Below are positions 13,050 to 23,355 of a DNA stretch of 64,000 nt, piece after piece. The stretch covers positions 73,539,001 through 73,603,000 of the forward strand of contig NC_134106.1 of NCBI RefSeq assembly GCF_040939455.1. Direction: 5' to 3'. Numbering within the stretch: position 1 is the stretch's first letter; each line of letters opens with the position of its first letter. This DNA is from Microcebus murinus (Eukaryota; Chordata; Mammalia; Primates; Cheirogaleidae). The translations under genes were made by a program, and so were the position numbers. Below the pieces are notes generated by a model. The model was not told where the DNA came from and did no database searches. It was given only the letters and a program-made list of their open reading frames with translations.

Positions 13050-14350
13050 TTACTCCAGAGCCCATGCACTCACCCTCTAACCCATCCCATCCAGCACCCC
13101 ACCCTGTTTTCCCCAACTTGTTCTTCTCCACTGGGTCCTTCCTAGCAGCTTTTACACTTGTTTAAATCTGTCACATCTTGGGAATTTCTTCCCTTAGCCT
13201 CGTATCTCCCTCTAGCTACACCCTTCTCAGTCTCCTCCCCTTTACAGTCAAATTTATTAAAAGAATTATCTCTATGAGAACTGTCACTGTGTTCTCACTT
13301 TCCACTTACTCCTGAAGACCTTTCATCTTAGCTTTCACTGAACCACTCTCCTGAAAGTGCGCTAGAGTCTCTTAGCTCCTGGATCAATGAACACTTTTCC
13401 AACTTTATCACATTTGATCCACTGTTAATGTTTGACACTGTAAACTCTTGCTCTGAGTGGAACCCTCTCTTATCTAGGTTCCATAACTCCACGTCTCCTG
13501 GTTTTCCTTCTGCCTCTGCAGACTTCTCGTTCTCGTTCCACTGAAGTTTCTGCATCTTCTGCCTGCCTCTCAAATCTCTCCCCTGGGCCATCTTCTCTCT
13601 TAAACTAATGTCTCTGCCCATTCATTACCCCATAAGTTCAATTATCCTCTTTATGCTGAAAACTCCAAAATTTGTATGTCCATTCCAAATTTTTCTCCTG
13701 GACTCTAGATCTGCATGTGTAACTGTCCACTGAACATCTCTACGTGGAGGTTTACGCACAACTCAGAATTCAACATGGTCAAAAACAGAGCTTATTGTCT
13801 TTCCCTGCAAACTGCCACTTTCTTCCTCATCATTCCTATTCAGTAAACAGGATCACCCCCATCAATGGAACCACCTGTTAGTAGAAACATCTATCAATAG
13901 ACACTAAAACCAGAAACCTCAACAATGAGTCTTTCACTCTGCATAAAATAATGCACCAAAGTCTATTAACTCTAACTCCTGATCAGGCCTTAAATCCATT
14001 CACTTCTCTCCAACCTCCTGCAATGACTGTTAGATACTCACCATCCCCCTCTGGAGCGGAGGTGAGCAACACTGGAGCAGGGAAACACACCTGGGAGGCT
14101 GTGCCAACAACCCACTTCCCAGTCAGCAGCCAGAAGCAATTATTTTAGGAGGCGAATCTGATCATGTCATTCCCCTGCTCTAAATCATCAGTGGTGACTC
14201 CACACTGTCCTCCTGATAAAGACCAGGCATTTAGCAAACCTCAGTGAGTTTCATGATCTGATTGTACGCTTTGCTCAAACTACTTTTGGCTCCTTGGAGT
14301 AAATGAGCAAAAGGCTTCCTTTTCTCATTTTATTCCCCTCAGCTAGAAAG
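13050..14350 (+). mobile_element. L2 fragment, ORF2 region and 3' end
   Basis: Blocks such as GCTGAAAACTCCAAAATTTG (near 13659) and TCTGATCATGTCATTCCCCTGCTC (near 14157; cited for position) are diverged L2 ORF2 and 3' UTR sequence. Only short, interrupted frames remain. Confidence 0.75.
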
Positions 14351-14528
14351 TCATTAGAAATGCTGGCTTTTTTAGCACAAGGTAGTTTATAGCCAACGTT
14401 ATTTCATTGTCATAATAAATAGTCAAGTCTATGATATCAGAATGTGGGTGATGCCATCTAGAGTTACACGGTGTAAAACCTGCACATCTATATGAAGTGG
14501 CCCAATAGCTTCATGCTCCTCTGAGTAC

Positions 14529-14875
14529 AGCCGTGTGCCACGTAACAATGTTTTGGTCAACGAGGAACCACATGTAAGATGGTGGTCCCATGAGATTATG
14601 ATATCGTATTTTTTACTGTACCTTTTCTATGCTTAGATATATTTAGATACACAGATCCTTACCATTATGTTACAGTTGCCTACAGTATTTAGTACAGTCA
14701 CATGCTGTACAGGTTTGCAGCCTAGGAGCAACGGGCCTTACCATGTAGCCTAGGCATGTGGTTGGCTATGCCGTCTAGATTTGGGTAAGGATACTCTGAC
14801 GTTCATACAAAGACAAAATTGCCTAAAAGTGGATTTCTCAGAATATATCCCTGTCATTAAAAGACATGTGACTGT
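14529..14875 (+). mobile_element. Tigger-like DNA transposon remnant
   Basis: It is bounded by TA on both sides (TA|CAGCCGTGTGCC and GACTG|TA) with related inverted ends and the known internal block CAGCCTAGGAGCAACGGGCC. The interior is deleted relative to longer copies. Confidence 0.75.
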
Positions 14876-15689
14876 ATACAGAAATAAAAATGTCGAAGCC
14901 CCTAGCCCTTAGGAGCTCACTGTCTGGTGCCATATAATAAGAACGTTGATAAAAGGATTTACGCCCACCCACTGCCATCAGGGTTACATGGGAAGTGGGA
15001 ATGGGCTCTTCCTCACCCATATTCTCTTGTCAGGATCTTTTCAATTCAAGAGCACCCATTCCTTTTGGTCAAGTGATTGGCCAGGCCCAGGGAGTGCTGT
15101 CTACAAGGTAAAACAAAGCTGTACCCAATGACAACACAGTAAGGAGAGAGACCCAGCCTCTAGAACAGGGATGGAGGCAGCATCAACCTTGAACACTCAT
15201 CCAAAAAGCCATACTCCTGGATCCACACCAGCCAACCCTGGGCAAAGCACCTGCTGCCCGTAGTGGAATCCAAACCCTCAGTGTTCCTGTCTCTTGTGTT
15301 GAGAGGGGGTGCGAATTCTCGGAACCAAGCTTCCCTGAATTTCCATACCGGTCATGTACTCTGCCTCTCTGGCTGGGTGTGTGGGGAGTAATGACTGAGG
15401 AGCAGCCTGTCATAATGAGGATGATTTTCCATGATCTTCTATGACTAAAGAGCGTGAGCATTGGGTGACATCTTGGGTCACAACTGTGGCACATGCTTCT
15501 ATATAGGAGAGTTATGTTTTGATTTTCAACTTCCTGTTTTAATTATTCCCTTTTTGTCATGGCAACATGCGCACACCGAGCGTCATGAACCCTGACTGGG
15601 ATCTAACTTCTGTGGGGCCAACTTGTGATCTATGACAGGTGGCTTTATTTTTAACTCATGTGACAAGCACATCTTAAAGCTGGTGGGTA

Positions 15690-15977
15690 GGCCAGGCGAG
15701 GTGGCTCATGCCTCTAGCACTCTGGGAGGCTAAGGCAGGAAGATTGCTTGAGGTCCGGAGTTCAAGAGCAGCCTGAGCAAGAGCAGATCCCTGTCTCTAC
15801 TTAAAAGAGAAAAACTTAGTTGGGTGCAATGGTGAGTGCTATAGTCCCAGCTCCTAGGTAGACTGAGGCAGGAGGATACCTAGAGTCCAGGAGTTTGAGG
15901 TTGTTATGAGCTGTGATGACACCACTGCACTCTAGCCCAGGTGACAGAGCAAGACTCTGTCTCCAAAAAGAAAAGAA
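15690..15977 (+). mobile_element. Alu, strepsirrhine type
   Basis: It starts GGCCAGGCGAGGTGGCTCA, has both monomers and a short A-rich tail, and is bracketed by imperfect direct repeats resembling AAAGCTGGTGGGTA. Confidence 0.9.
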
Positions 15978-16059
15978 AAAGCTAGTGGTGGTAAGGAGAA
16001 ATTCTGTCTACTAGGCATCAGTGGCAGAAATGGTCATGGAAGAGGCAAAGTTCAGTAGG

Positions 16060-16262
16060 CATTAGGGATCCTCAGACTTCTCCCAAGAATCATCATTCGC
16101 ATTCTGGAGGGAGGTTTTCTGGAAATTCATGTTTCTGGGCTCAGCCCTACAACTTTGTATCAGCTGGTTAGAGGTGGGGGCCTAGGAATCTTCATTTGTA
16201 ACTGGCATTTCAACTGATCCTGAGAATTTGGATCCTGGTCAAGATAATTTGAGACCCCCTGG
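16060..16262. mobile_element. MER5A-like hAT fragment
   Basis: A diverged match running from CCTCAGACTTCTCCCAAGAA to GGTGCCCTG. Confidence 0.5.
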
Positions 16263-17260
16263 TGCCCTGAGGGCCAAGTATTATTTAACATAGGAAATAT
16301 TATACAATGTCAGCGGCTTGCTCAGAGTTGATATGAAGGGGCAAGTCATGGAGACAGTCTCAGATAAGGGTCCGGCTTCTCTGGGAATACCTACAGAAAC
16401 ATTCTTTGATCTTCCTCTCAGGGCGCATCTGTGGCGCTGAATCACTCAAAGCCACTGGTGAAGCTCTCACTGTGCGCCCAGTATTGAACTCAGGGCAAGA
16501 AAGAACACGGGGCAGTGTATGAACTGGAGAAGGCTGGGACGTCAAACCTCACTCGGAGCTCCTGGCCCAGAAGCTAAAGTAGGATCCAGTAAATACACAT
16601 GAGAGGGAGTGAAGGAAGGAACAAAAGCAAAGGAAGGAGCCCTTGGAAAAATAGCACAAGTCCTTTATCATAATGATTTGCCAGAGGCACCAAAGGTTAG
16701 TTGCTTCGAGGCAGAAGGGATTTTTCCACATCAGAACCCAGTTGTCCGCCATAGATCCTCTGCTTTCTGGTGCTCCTCCTCCACATTGCTTGTGCCTGTG
16801 CCCCTCCACCTTAGCAACCTGCCGTTAGCCCTGTCCCTGCTTCTCCAGGCTACCTCCCATGCACTGGGGTTCCAGCTGGGCTTCACGTCCCTCTGGAAGT
16901 CCTTCCAAGGACCAGCCCTCTCCCTTGTGTTCCCAGTTAGCATTCAGACCACTGAGCAAGATGAAGAACACTCACAAGAGCTTTCCCATCTTCCTTAGGA
17001 GAACCAAGTACCGGGCCCCACTCAGTTCTGCCCCCCTCAAGCCCAGCACTGCACTTGAACATCACGGGCGCTCAGGGACATTTGACGCATGAGCAAAGGA
17101 ATGAATGAGGAACTTCCAAGCCTGCATAGCCCACATCAACCCTTGTGGGGGCAGCTAACATGACGGGCAGGAGTGGACAGTCAGGAACCAGTCAGCCTGT
17201 GCTTAACCCTCTCCTCTTCCATTCGCTCACTGTGACTTTGGGCACAAATTCTTTGCAGTG
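16263..17260. other. Intergenic DNA, no gene seen
   Basis: Short overlapping open frames at 16549-17092 lie on both strands without a known domain or splice structure. Confidence 0.45.
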
Positions 17261-17665
17261 CTTCCTTCAGGAGGTAGAGTCTGTTTCTCTACCTACAACC
17301 CCTTGAATCTTGTGATTTGTTTTGACCAATAGGATATGGCAGGAGTGAGTGACTATGTGAGTTCTGGAGCCCAGTCCTCAAGAGAATTTGTAGCTTTCCA
17401 CCTTTCCCTTCCCTAAGATCGCCACCTAAGGAAATTCGCTCTTGTCTACTGGAGGATGAGAGGAGACACGGAGGAGAACCAAGGCCCCCACCAACAGCCA
17501 CACGTGGGTGGGACCACGTTGGACCTTCCAGCCCAGCCGCACCCCCAGCTGAACCTGAGGGAGCCTAGGCAGGACCAGCAGAGAACACACCCAGCCAACC
17601 CACAGAATCAGGAGAAATAATAAGTTGCTAAGTTTTGGGTTGGCTTGTCACACTGCAGTAGAGAA
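17260..17665 (+). mobile_element. Old MLT1-like LTR
   Basis: GATTTGTTTTGACCAATAGG near 17318 and the AATAATAAGTTGCTAAGTTT end near 17615 fit an old MaLR LTR. Confidence 0.6.
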
Positions 17666-17969
17666 CAGAGACATCATGCAAAGTGCTTCAGACATTGGCT
17701 GGGAGCCCTGTGGCCCCATACACCCCTCACTATCCCTCCTTCTCTACTCCTTTCCCCACTTTCTCCACTCCTCCACTCCTCCCTCTCTCCACTCCTCCCA
17801 CCTGTCCACTGCCACAGTTCTTCCTGACAAATCTGGACAGGGATCCTGGCGCTATTCGCTAGACCCTGGCCTCTAAGTTGGACTCTTTTGGAAACCTTGC
17901 TTGGGCTTCCTAGGATGGATGCCCATGGGGACCTGACTAACCACGTTTCTCCCAACTCCCTGTGCATTA

Positions 17970-18420
17970 TTCTTTCATTCATTCAGAAATTGTTGCTGAG
18001 TGCCTGACACATGCCACAGATGCTTGTGCATGCTGGTGATATATAAATGAACAAAACAAACTAAAACCTCTGCCCTGTGAATCATGCATCCTAGCAGACA
18101 GTGAGGGAAAAAACTAAAATAAATTATAGAGTCTATCAGAATGTGATAGTACCATAAGTGACCTAGGAGTGCTGAGATTTGGAGGAGGAGTGGGTATTGT
18201 AATTTTAAATGGGGTCACCAGGGTAGGCCTTACTGAGGAAGTGAGCCATGCAGATAATTGGGGAAGGAGCCTTCCAAACAGAAGCCCAGTGCAAAGGCCC
18301 TGGGGTGGCATCGTGCCTGGAGTGTTTGTCTTTGGAGAACAGAGAGGAGACCAGTGTGGCTGAAGCAGAGAGCACAGGACAGGCATGCAGAAAAGGAGAG
18401 CAGAGGTAACCCACTTTCCC
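17970..18420 (-). mobile_element. L2 fragment
   Basis: Antisense L2 3' region: GTGATATATAAATGAACAAAAC, then GTTTTAAAT-type and CAAAGGCCCTGGGGTGG blocks. Confidence 0.8.
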
Positions 18421-19255
18421 CAGAAACCTATGAGCATTTGTTGGAATAGTGTCCCTGGAACCAGTCTGAACAATGCTAAGCTAGGAGGTGCCTGAGTCTG
18501 TGGTCCTTTATATAGACAAGCTTATATGACCAGTGCCCAAGATATTTGGCACTGACCAAATACCCAAGATATTACATGACCCAAGATATTTTTTATATCT
18601 TGGGTCCTATGGCCACGGAACCTCAGAGCATGTCTGTGAGAAATGTCCCAGTGTAGAGAGCCTCTGCTAGAACTCCAGGGTCCCAGCCTCCTTTGTCACT
18701 CTGATTCTGTGAGCAGGGCCTGGGCAAGGGTGACCCAAGGGAGTTGGAGGGAATGTGTGTACAGGAGAACGATTCCCGGCAGCATCTCTGTCATAGGGAT
18801 TAGGGATTCAGCATACATCTGTGCTCCTTCACATATGTGCAAAAACGGTAAAAGTGAGCATATATTTAACATCTATCTTGCCTCCCAGGCTCTAAGCACC
18901 TAGAGGGCAGGGGCCGTGTCCCTCTTGTCAAGGAGGGGTCAAAAAAACTCTTGTTACCAGAAGGAAGGAGCACGCAGAGCTCTGCGAGGTCTTCACGTGG
19001 CCTAGGTCTGCACCCATATGTTGCTTGAGAAAGATGCATCTGCGGTAAGTGAGGCAGAGATCTGAGGCACTGGGGCTGACATGCAGTGTCTACCCGTACC
19101 AAGTACTTAGACTTAAATTTAAGGGCTCACGCAGCTCCAGGCCCTCAGAAGGCAGTGCCAAGATTGATCTCTGTCGCCATCTGCAGCCCAAAGGCCACAC
19201 TTGCAGGCTCCCCGCTTCAGCAATGGGCTTGGGGATCCAGCCTCTAACTGCGTGG
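18421..19255. other. Intergenic DNA with a hairpin repeat
   Basis: Apart from the inverted repeat at 18578-18606, I see nothing assignable. Confidence 0.45.
18578..18606. repeat. Perfect 12-bp inverted repeat
   Basis: GACCCAAGATAT (18578-18589), five T, then ATATCTTGGGTC (18595-18606). Two further direct copies of CCCAAGATATT lie just upstream at about 18537 and 18563. Confidence 0.9.
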
Positions 19256-19270
19256 GGTCTGTGCTTTTTA

Positions 19271-19429
19271 TTTTATTTTTATTTTTTTATTTATTTTATT
19301 TTTTTTTATTTCGGCATATTGTGGGGGTACAGATTTTAAGGTTTCAATAAATGCCCATTTCCCCCCTCCCCCCAAAAGTCTGAGTCTCCATCATGACCAT
19401 CCCCAGATGGTGCACATCTCACTCATTCT
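19271..19429 (-). mobile_element. 5'-truncated L1 3' end, lemur-lineage type
   Basis: Poly-T start, then an antisense L1 3' UTR typical of lemur genomes. It is bracketed by a perfect 15-bp target-site duplication GGTCTGTGCTTTTTA at 19256-19270 and 19430-19444. Confidence 0.88.
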
Positions 19430-19444
19430 GGTCTGTGCTTTTTA

Positions 19445-20735
19445 GAGCGGAGATTGGAATTTGCTGTGGGATAGATAGACTCTTTGTTTTGGTAGAATCC
19501 TCCAATCGCCTGGCTTTCTGTCTCCGGACCTACCAGTTCATCCTGAGATGTAAATATTGGATAAGACCTACAGGCATGCCTCTCCCTCGCCTTCACATAA
19601 TAATAACCCTCATAGCCTGGTTGTGGAGTGAAGACTTTGGTGTGGTCTCCAGGAAGAAGGAATTTAAGGGACAAGCCTTGGGGCGTGGGGAAAGAATGTT
19701 CTTGGCATCCCTGAACTGCGCCTGTCAGAAGCTGCCCCCATTTCTTACTTTTAAATCCCCAGTGCAAGAACATCCCATCATTATTTCTACCAGCGTTCTG
19801 CAGAATTTGAATCTGAGGCCCTCTGAGTGCTGTTTGGAGTGTCGTCTAGTCATTCATAAAAAGCAGTCGACAAACATTAGCTTTTATTCATAAGGTCTGG
19901 TCTTCCTGCCTGTACTGTATGTCCTTGAAGAGTAGGGACCATGTCTTCTAAGTCTTTATGGCCTCTTCCTCTTCCGGGCACTGATACAGAATTGGCATAT
20001 ATTAGGTGCTTGAAATATTTTTTACTTATGTAGAGAACACGATCCAACTTGGGGCAGGGCCCACTAGTAGGAGGAGGCCTGGGTTTGCCTGGGTGGCCTG
20101 GCGTGGGCACAGTTCGCAAGGGAAGGGCCAGTAGAAATGAGTTACCATGTGTTAACATAATTAATTGGGGAAGTTATTAGGCTAAGGTGGCTCCAGCACC
20201 CTGGGTTCCTGCTAAGCAAACTGAAATCCAACCCAGGGTGAATGGTAATAGCCTAAGAAAATGAAACTTAACCAAACTTAACTGCCAAGTAACCTTCTAG
20301 GTAGGAACTGTCCATTTTAACCAATCACATTTTTTCTTACTTTTGCTTCCCGAATACCTTATACAAGTGTTCACCGTGCCCTCTTGGCGAGCCCTGGACT
20401 GCTGGCAGTTTGGTGCTGCCCGATTCATGAATTGCTCTCTGCTCAAGTCAACTCTTCAAAATTTCAATGTGGCCAAGTTTACCTTCAACACATGCATGAA
20501 GAAGACCAGCTCACCACGCAAAGTTGAAGCAAGTGTCAGGCTGAACGTGGGCCAGAGTACCAGAGCTGACCCCAGGGCTGCGACAGACAGCAGGCAGGCG
20601 GGCAGACAAGAGGCAGGAGGAAGAAGCGGAGAGGATCTAAGGCCTACTTTGAGGCCCTAGTAATTTCTGGGTCAGTCTGACATAGATCTCACGTGCTGAG
20701 GACTACAATCTGGGTCCTGCTTGTAATACTTGGAT
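19445..20735. other. Intergenic DNA, no gene seen
   Basis: An L2 3' end is likely around 19880-20020. The 166-codon frame at 19393-19893 starts inside the L1 end and crosses its duplication, so it is not a gene. Confidence 0.45.
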
Positions 20736-21665
20736 GATTCCTCAGGGCCTCCCAGATAAAACTCCTTCGCAACGCATTTGCAATCAGGCCCCACCCATCT
20801 TGCCACCTGAATTTTCAGCAACTTGTCAGCCACAGGCCCTGGGTCCCAGCCACTTTGCCGACTCACCCCGCCCTGGACGTGCTGGGAGCTTTCCTCCATC
20901 GCACCTTCCTGAGCTGTTTTTCCTGCCTAGGATGCCCATCCCTGAGTTCTCTGCCTGGAAAAGGCCTACTTTTTTTTTTTTGAGGCCCAGATTAAATGCT
21001 CTTTCCTCTGTTAAGCCCTGCCCAGCCCTCCCTGACAGCTCAGGGGCATCCGTCCCTTGCACCACAGCTGTCCTCAAATGGTATTATGAACGTCCAACAA
21101 GAACCAAAGGATCACCCACTAACTCATTCAAGACTTTGCACCTATTCAGCATCTTCTATGTACTAGCAGCTCTTCTGGCCACAGGTGATACAAAGTTATA
21201 CAGAGCATATGCTTAGACAGCACAGAGTCCCCACAGGTAAACACATGGTCACAATGGGGTAGCCAGGTGATAAGGTAACTAGGGTGCACACAGGTTATGG
21301 AGAAGCAGCCCAGGGAAAGAACCTAAGCGTACGGGAGCTGTGGAGCCCATCACGTGTCTCCTCTGCTCAAAGCCTTCTGCAGTTTCCTTTTGCAGGAAAT
21401 CCTCTGAGCCCACCTGCGGGTCTTGCTCGTGCCCTACTCCTCCCTCCTCTCCAGGCTCTGGCCCCACTCCCACCCCATCTGCTGCTGTCATTGGAACACA
21501 CCGCTCCTTTCTGTCGCAGGGCTGATGCATTTGCTATTCCTCTGCCTGGATCATTCCCAGTCTCAGCTCCTTCCTGCCCTTCAGCCTCAGCTCAAAAGTC
21601 ACCTCTTCAAAACAGTCACCTCCCCTGACTACTTTATCCAATATTTCCATTGAACACCTGCTGCC
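20735..21665 (+). mobile_element. L2 fragments
   Basis: Two L2 3' segments: CTTTCCTCTGTTAAGCCCTGCC near 21001 and CTCAAAAGTCACCTCTTCAA near 21591. Confidence 0.72.
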
Positions 21666-21819
21666 CTCACCTTCTAATCATGGAAAGTGCTCTTATTTTT
21701 TTTTCCTGCTTGTTAATCTGCTTGTTTAGTGTTTCTCCCACTCAGTTATCAGTTCCAAGGAAGTTTGGTTTTTTTCACAGTTCTATCCCTGGCTCCTGGG
21801 GTGGAATAAAAATTTGTGG

Positions 21820-22010
21820 AATGACATTGGGGTCCGACGGGCCAGGTTTTCTCTTGAGCTCTGACATGTATAGCCCCTGTGACCTTCAGCAAGTTATTTC
21901 CCTTCTCTTAGTCCAGTTTCTTCATCTGTCACATGGAGGGGAGAATGCTTGCCTTGCAGGGTCATTGTGAGGATAATGACAGCCTTTTTTCCCTGACCCC
22001 TGGTTGGAAC
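21820..22010 (+). mobile_element. MIR SINE
   Basis: CAGCAAGTTATTTCCCTTCTC and TTCTTCATCTGTCACATGG mark the MIR core. Confidence 0.75.
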
Positions 22011-22620
22011 TCAGAGCGTGCTGGGTGGATGCTGAGTAGTTCACACACAGGGAGAGCGCCAGCAGCCCACGCCTCCTCTGAGCCCTGAGACCAGGACCAC
22101 AGGCTCTCTGCTCGAGCCTGAGCCCGACCACAGATACCCTATGAAATGGAGAAGCATTCAAGCTCTGAGGATGCGTGTGAGTTCCAGCTGCAAACTCTCA
22201 GCTGCTCCTGTATTCCCGGCCACACCAAGTCACCTCAACTCAGGGGTTCCATTGCAACCTTAAACTCAACCTGTCCAGGAACACTCATCACCTGCCCTTC
22301 AACTACTACTCCTGGCTCCCCACACACCAAAACCAGTGGGCAGCTGACAGTACTGATCAGTTGGTTTAATAACTGATTCACTGTGAAGTGTCTGGTAGAA
22401 AACTCACAGCACTTGAAAGAAAGCTGAAATTGCAAAGCAGGCCAAGGCTTTGTGCCTGCACAGAGGAGTCTGGATTATGCTTGGGGCTTATTGGTTGTTT
22501 CTAGAGGATCCGGAGCATGGACTGGAGGGGAGGCTGTGGGCAGCCTTCCAAGAAGAACTCACCAAGCTACCAAGCCCCCTTCATCTGGCACCACACACAG
22601 GTAGACTGAGGCTCCGCAGT

Positions 22621-23083
22621 AGTTTGCTGTGGCTGCTGTGACAAATTACCACAAACTGAGTGGCTTACAACAACACAGGTTTATTATTTTACAGTTCTGG
22701 AGGTCAGAAGTCTGAAATGGGTGTCAGTGGACTAAAATCCAGGTGTCAGCAGGGCTGTGCTCCTTCTGGAGCCTTTAGAACAGAATCCATGCCCTTGCCT
22801 TTCCAGCTTCTAGAACCCACCTGCATTTGTCGGCTCAGGGCCCCTGGTTTAGCATCTTCAACCCCCTCTCTGAGTGTCCCCTCTTGCCACCCTCTCATGA
22901 GACCCTTGTGATTACACTGGGCCCACCTTAAATTCAGCGTATGCCCAGATGGCCTCCCCATCCCAAGATCCCTACTATAGTCACATTGGCAAAGCCTCTT
23001 TTCCCACATGAGGTAACATATGCACAGGCTCCAGGGATTTGGCTGTGGACATCTTTTGGGGCCATAATTCTGCCTATCACAGA
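22621..23083 (-). mobile_element. MLT1 (MaLR) LTR at the 3' end of IL1F10
   Basis: On the minus strand it starts TGTGATAGGCAGAATTATGG and ends with AATAAA (22685-22680) followed by a TTTGTGGTAATTTGTCAC-type end, as in MLT1A-like LTRs. It begins 60 bp after the IL1F10 stop and has the same orientation. Confidence 0.85.
22680..22685 (-). terminator. IL1F10: Candidate IL1F10 poly(A) signal inside an MLT1 LTR
   Basis: AATAAA on the minus strand, 458 bp beyond the stop codon. It is the first AATAAA or ATTAAA I find downstream of the stop. It sits at the expected place near the 3' end of the LTR at 22621-23083, which has the same orientation as the gene. Confidence 0.5.
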
Positions 23084-23142
23084 CCCTGAGCAGGAATAAC
23101 TTGGTTTGGGGGCACCAGGCTGGAACTCAGCCTCCTGCCTCC

Positions 23143-23355
23143 CTATCGGCTCTGTTCAAAGTAGAACTTGGTGCAGGCCGAGGGCTCACTCTCCTTGGCA
23201 AGCCGTACTGGCTGCTGGGGCTCAGCTGGACCACAGAGGAACCAGCCAGGCCAGGCAGCTGCCTCAAGCCTGAAGGCGGAGCCCGAGCTGCTCTGGAAGA
23301 AGGTGAAGCGTGTGGTCTCCTCGCCACCCTTGTAGAGGTCCTCAATGTTCACGTC
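23143..23355 (-). CDS. IL1F10: IL1F10 last coding exon
   Basis: The acceptor CCCCCACAG is followed by DVNIEDLYKG. The exon includes the family signature region around WPGWFLCG and ends FYFEQSR and TAG at 23145-23143. The 3' UTR runs on toward lower coordinates and enters an MLT1-like LTR within about 60 bp. Confidence 0.96.
   Translation of the reverse strand, partial: DVNIEDLYKGGEETTRFTFFQSSSGSAFRLEAAAWPGWFLCGPAEPQQPVRLAKESEPSACTKFYFEQSR

Noticed and set aside
19393..19893. 166-codon plus-strand open frame
   Set aside because: It starts inside the inserted L1 tail and crosses the target-site duplication, so it cannot be an old gene. No domain was seen.
1..22600. Expected neighbour IL1RN exons
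   Set aside because: I looked for IL-1 receptor antagonist exons at the left of the window and found none. By the human spacing they would lie beyond position 1.
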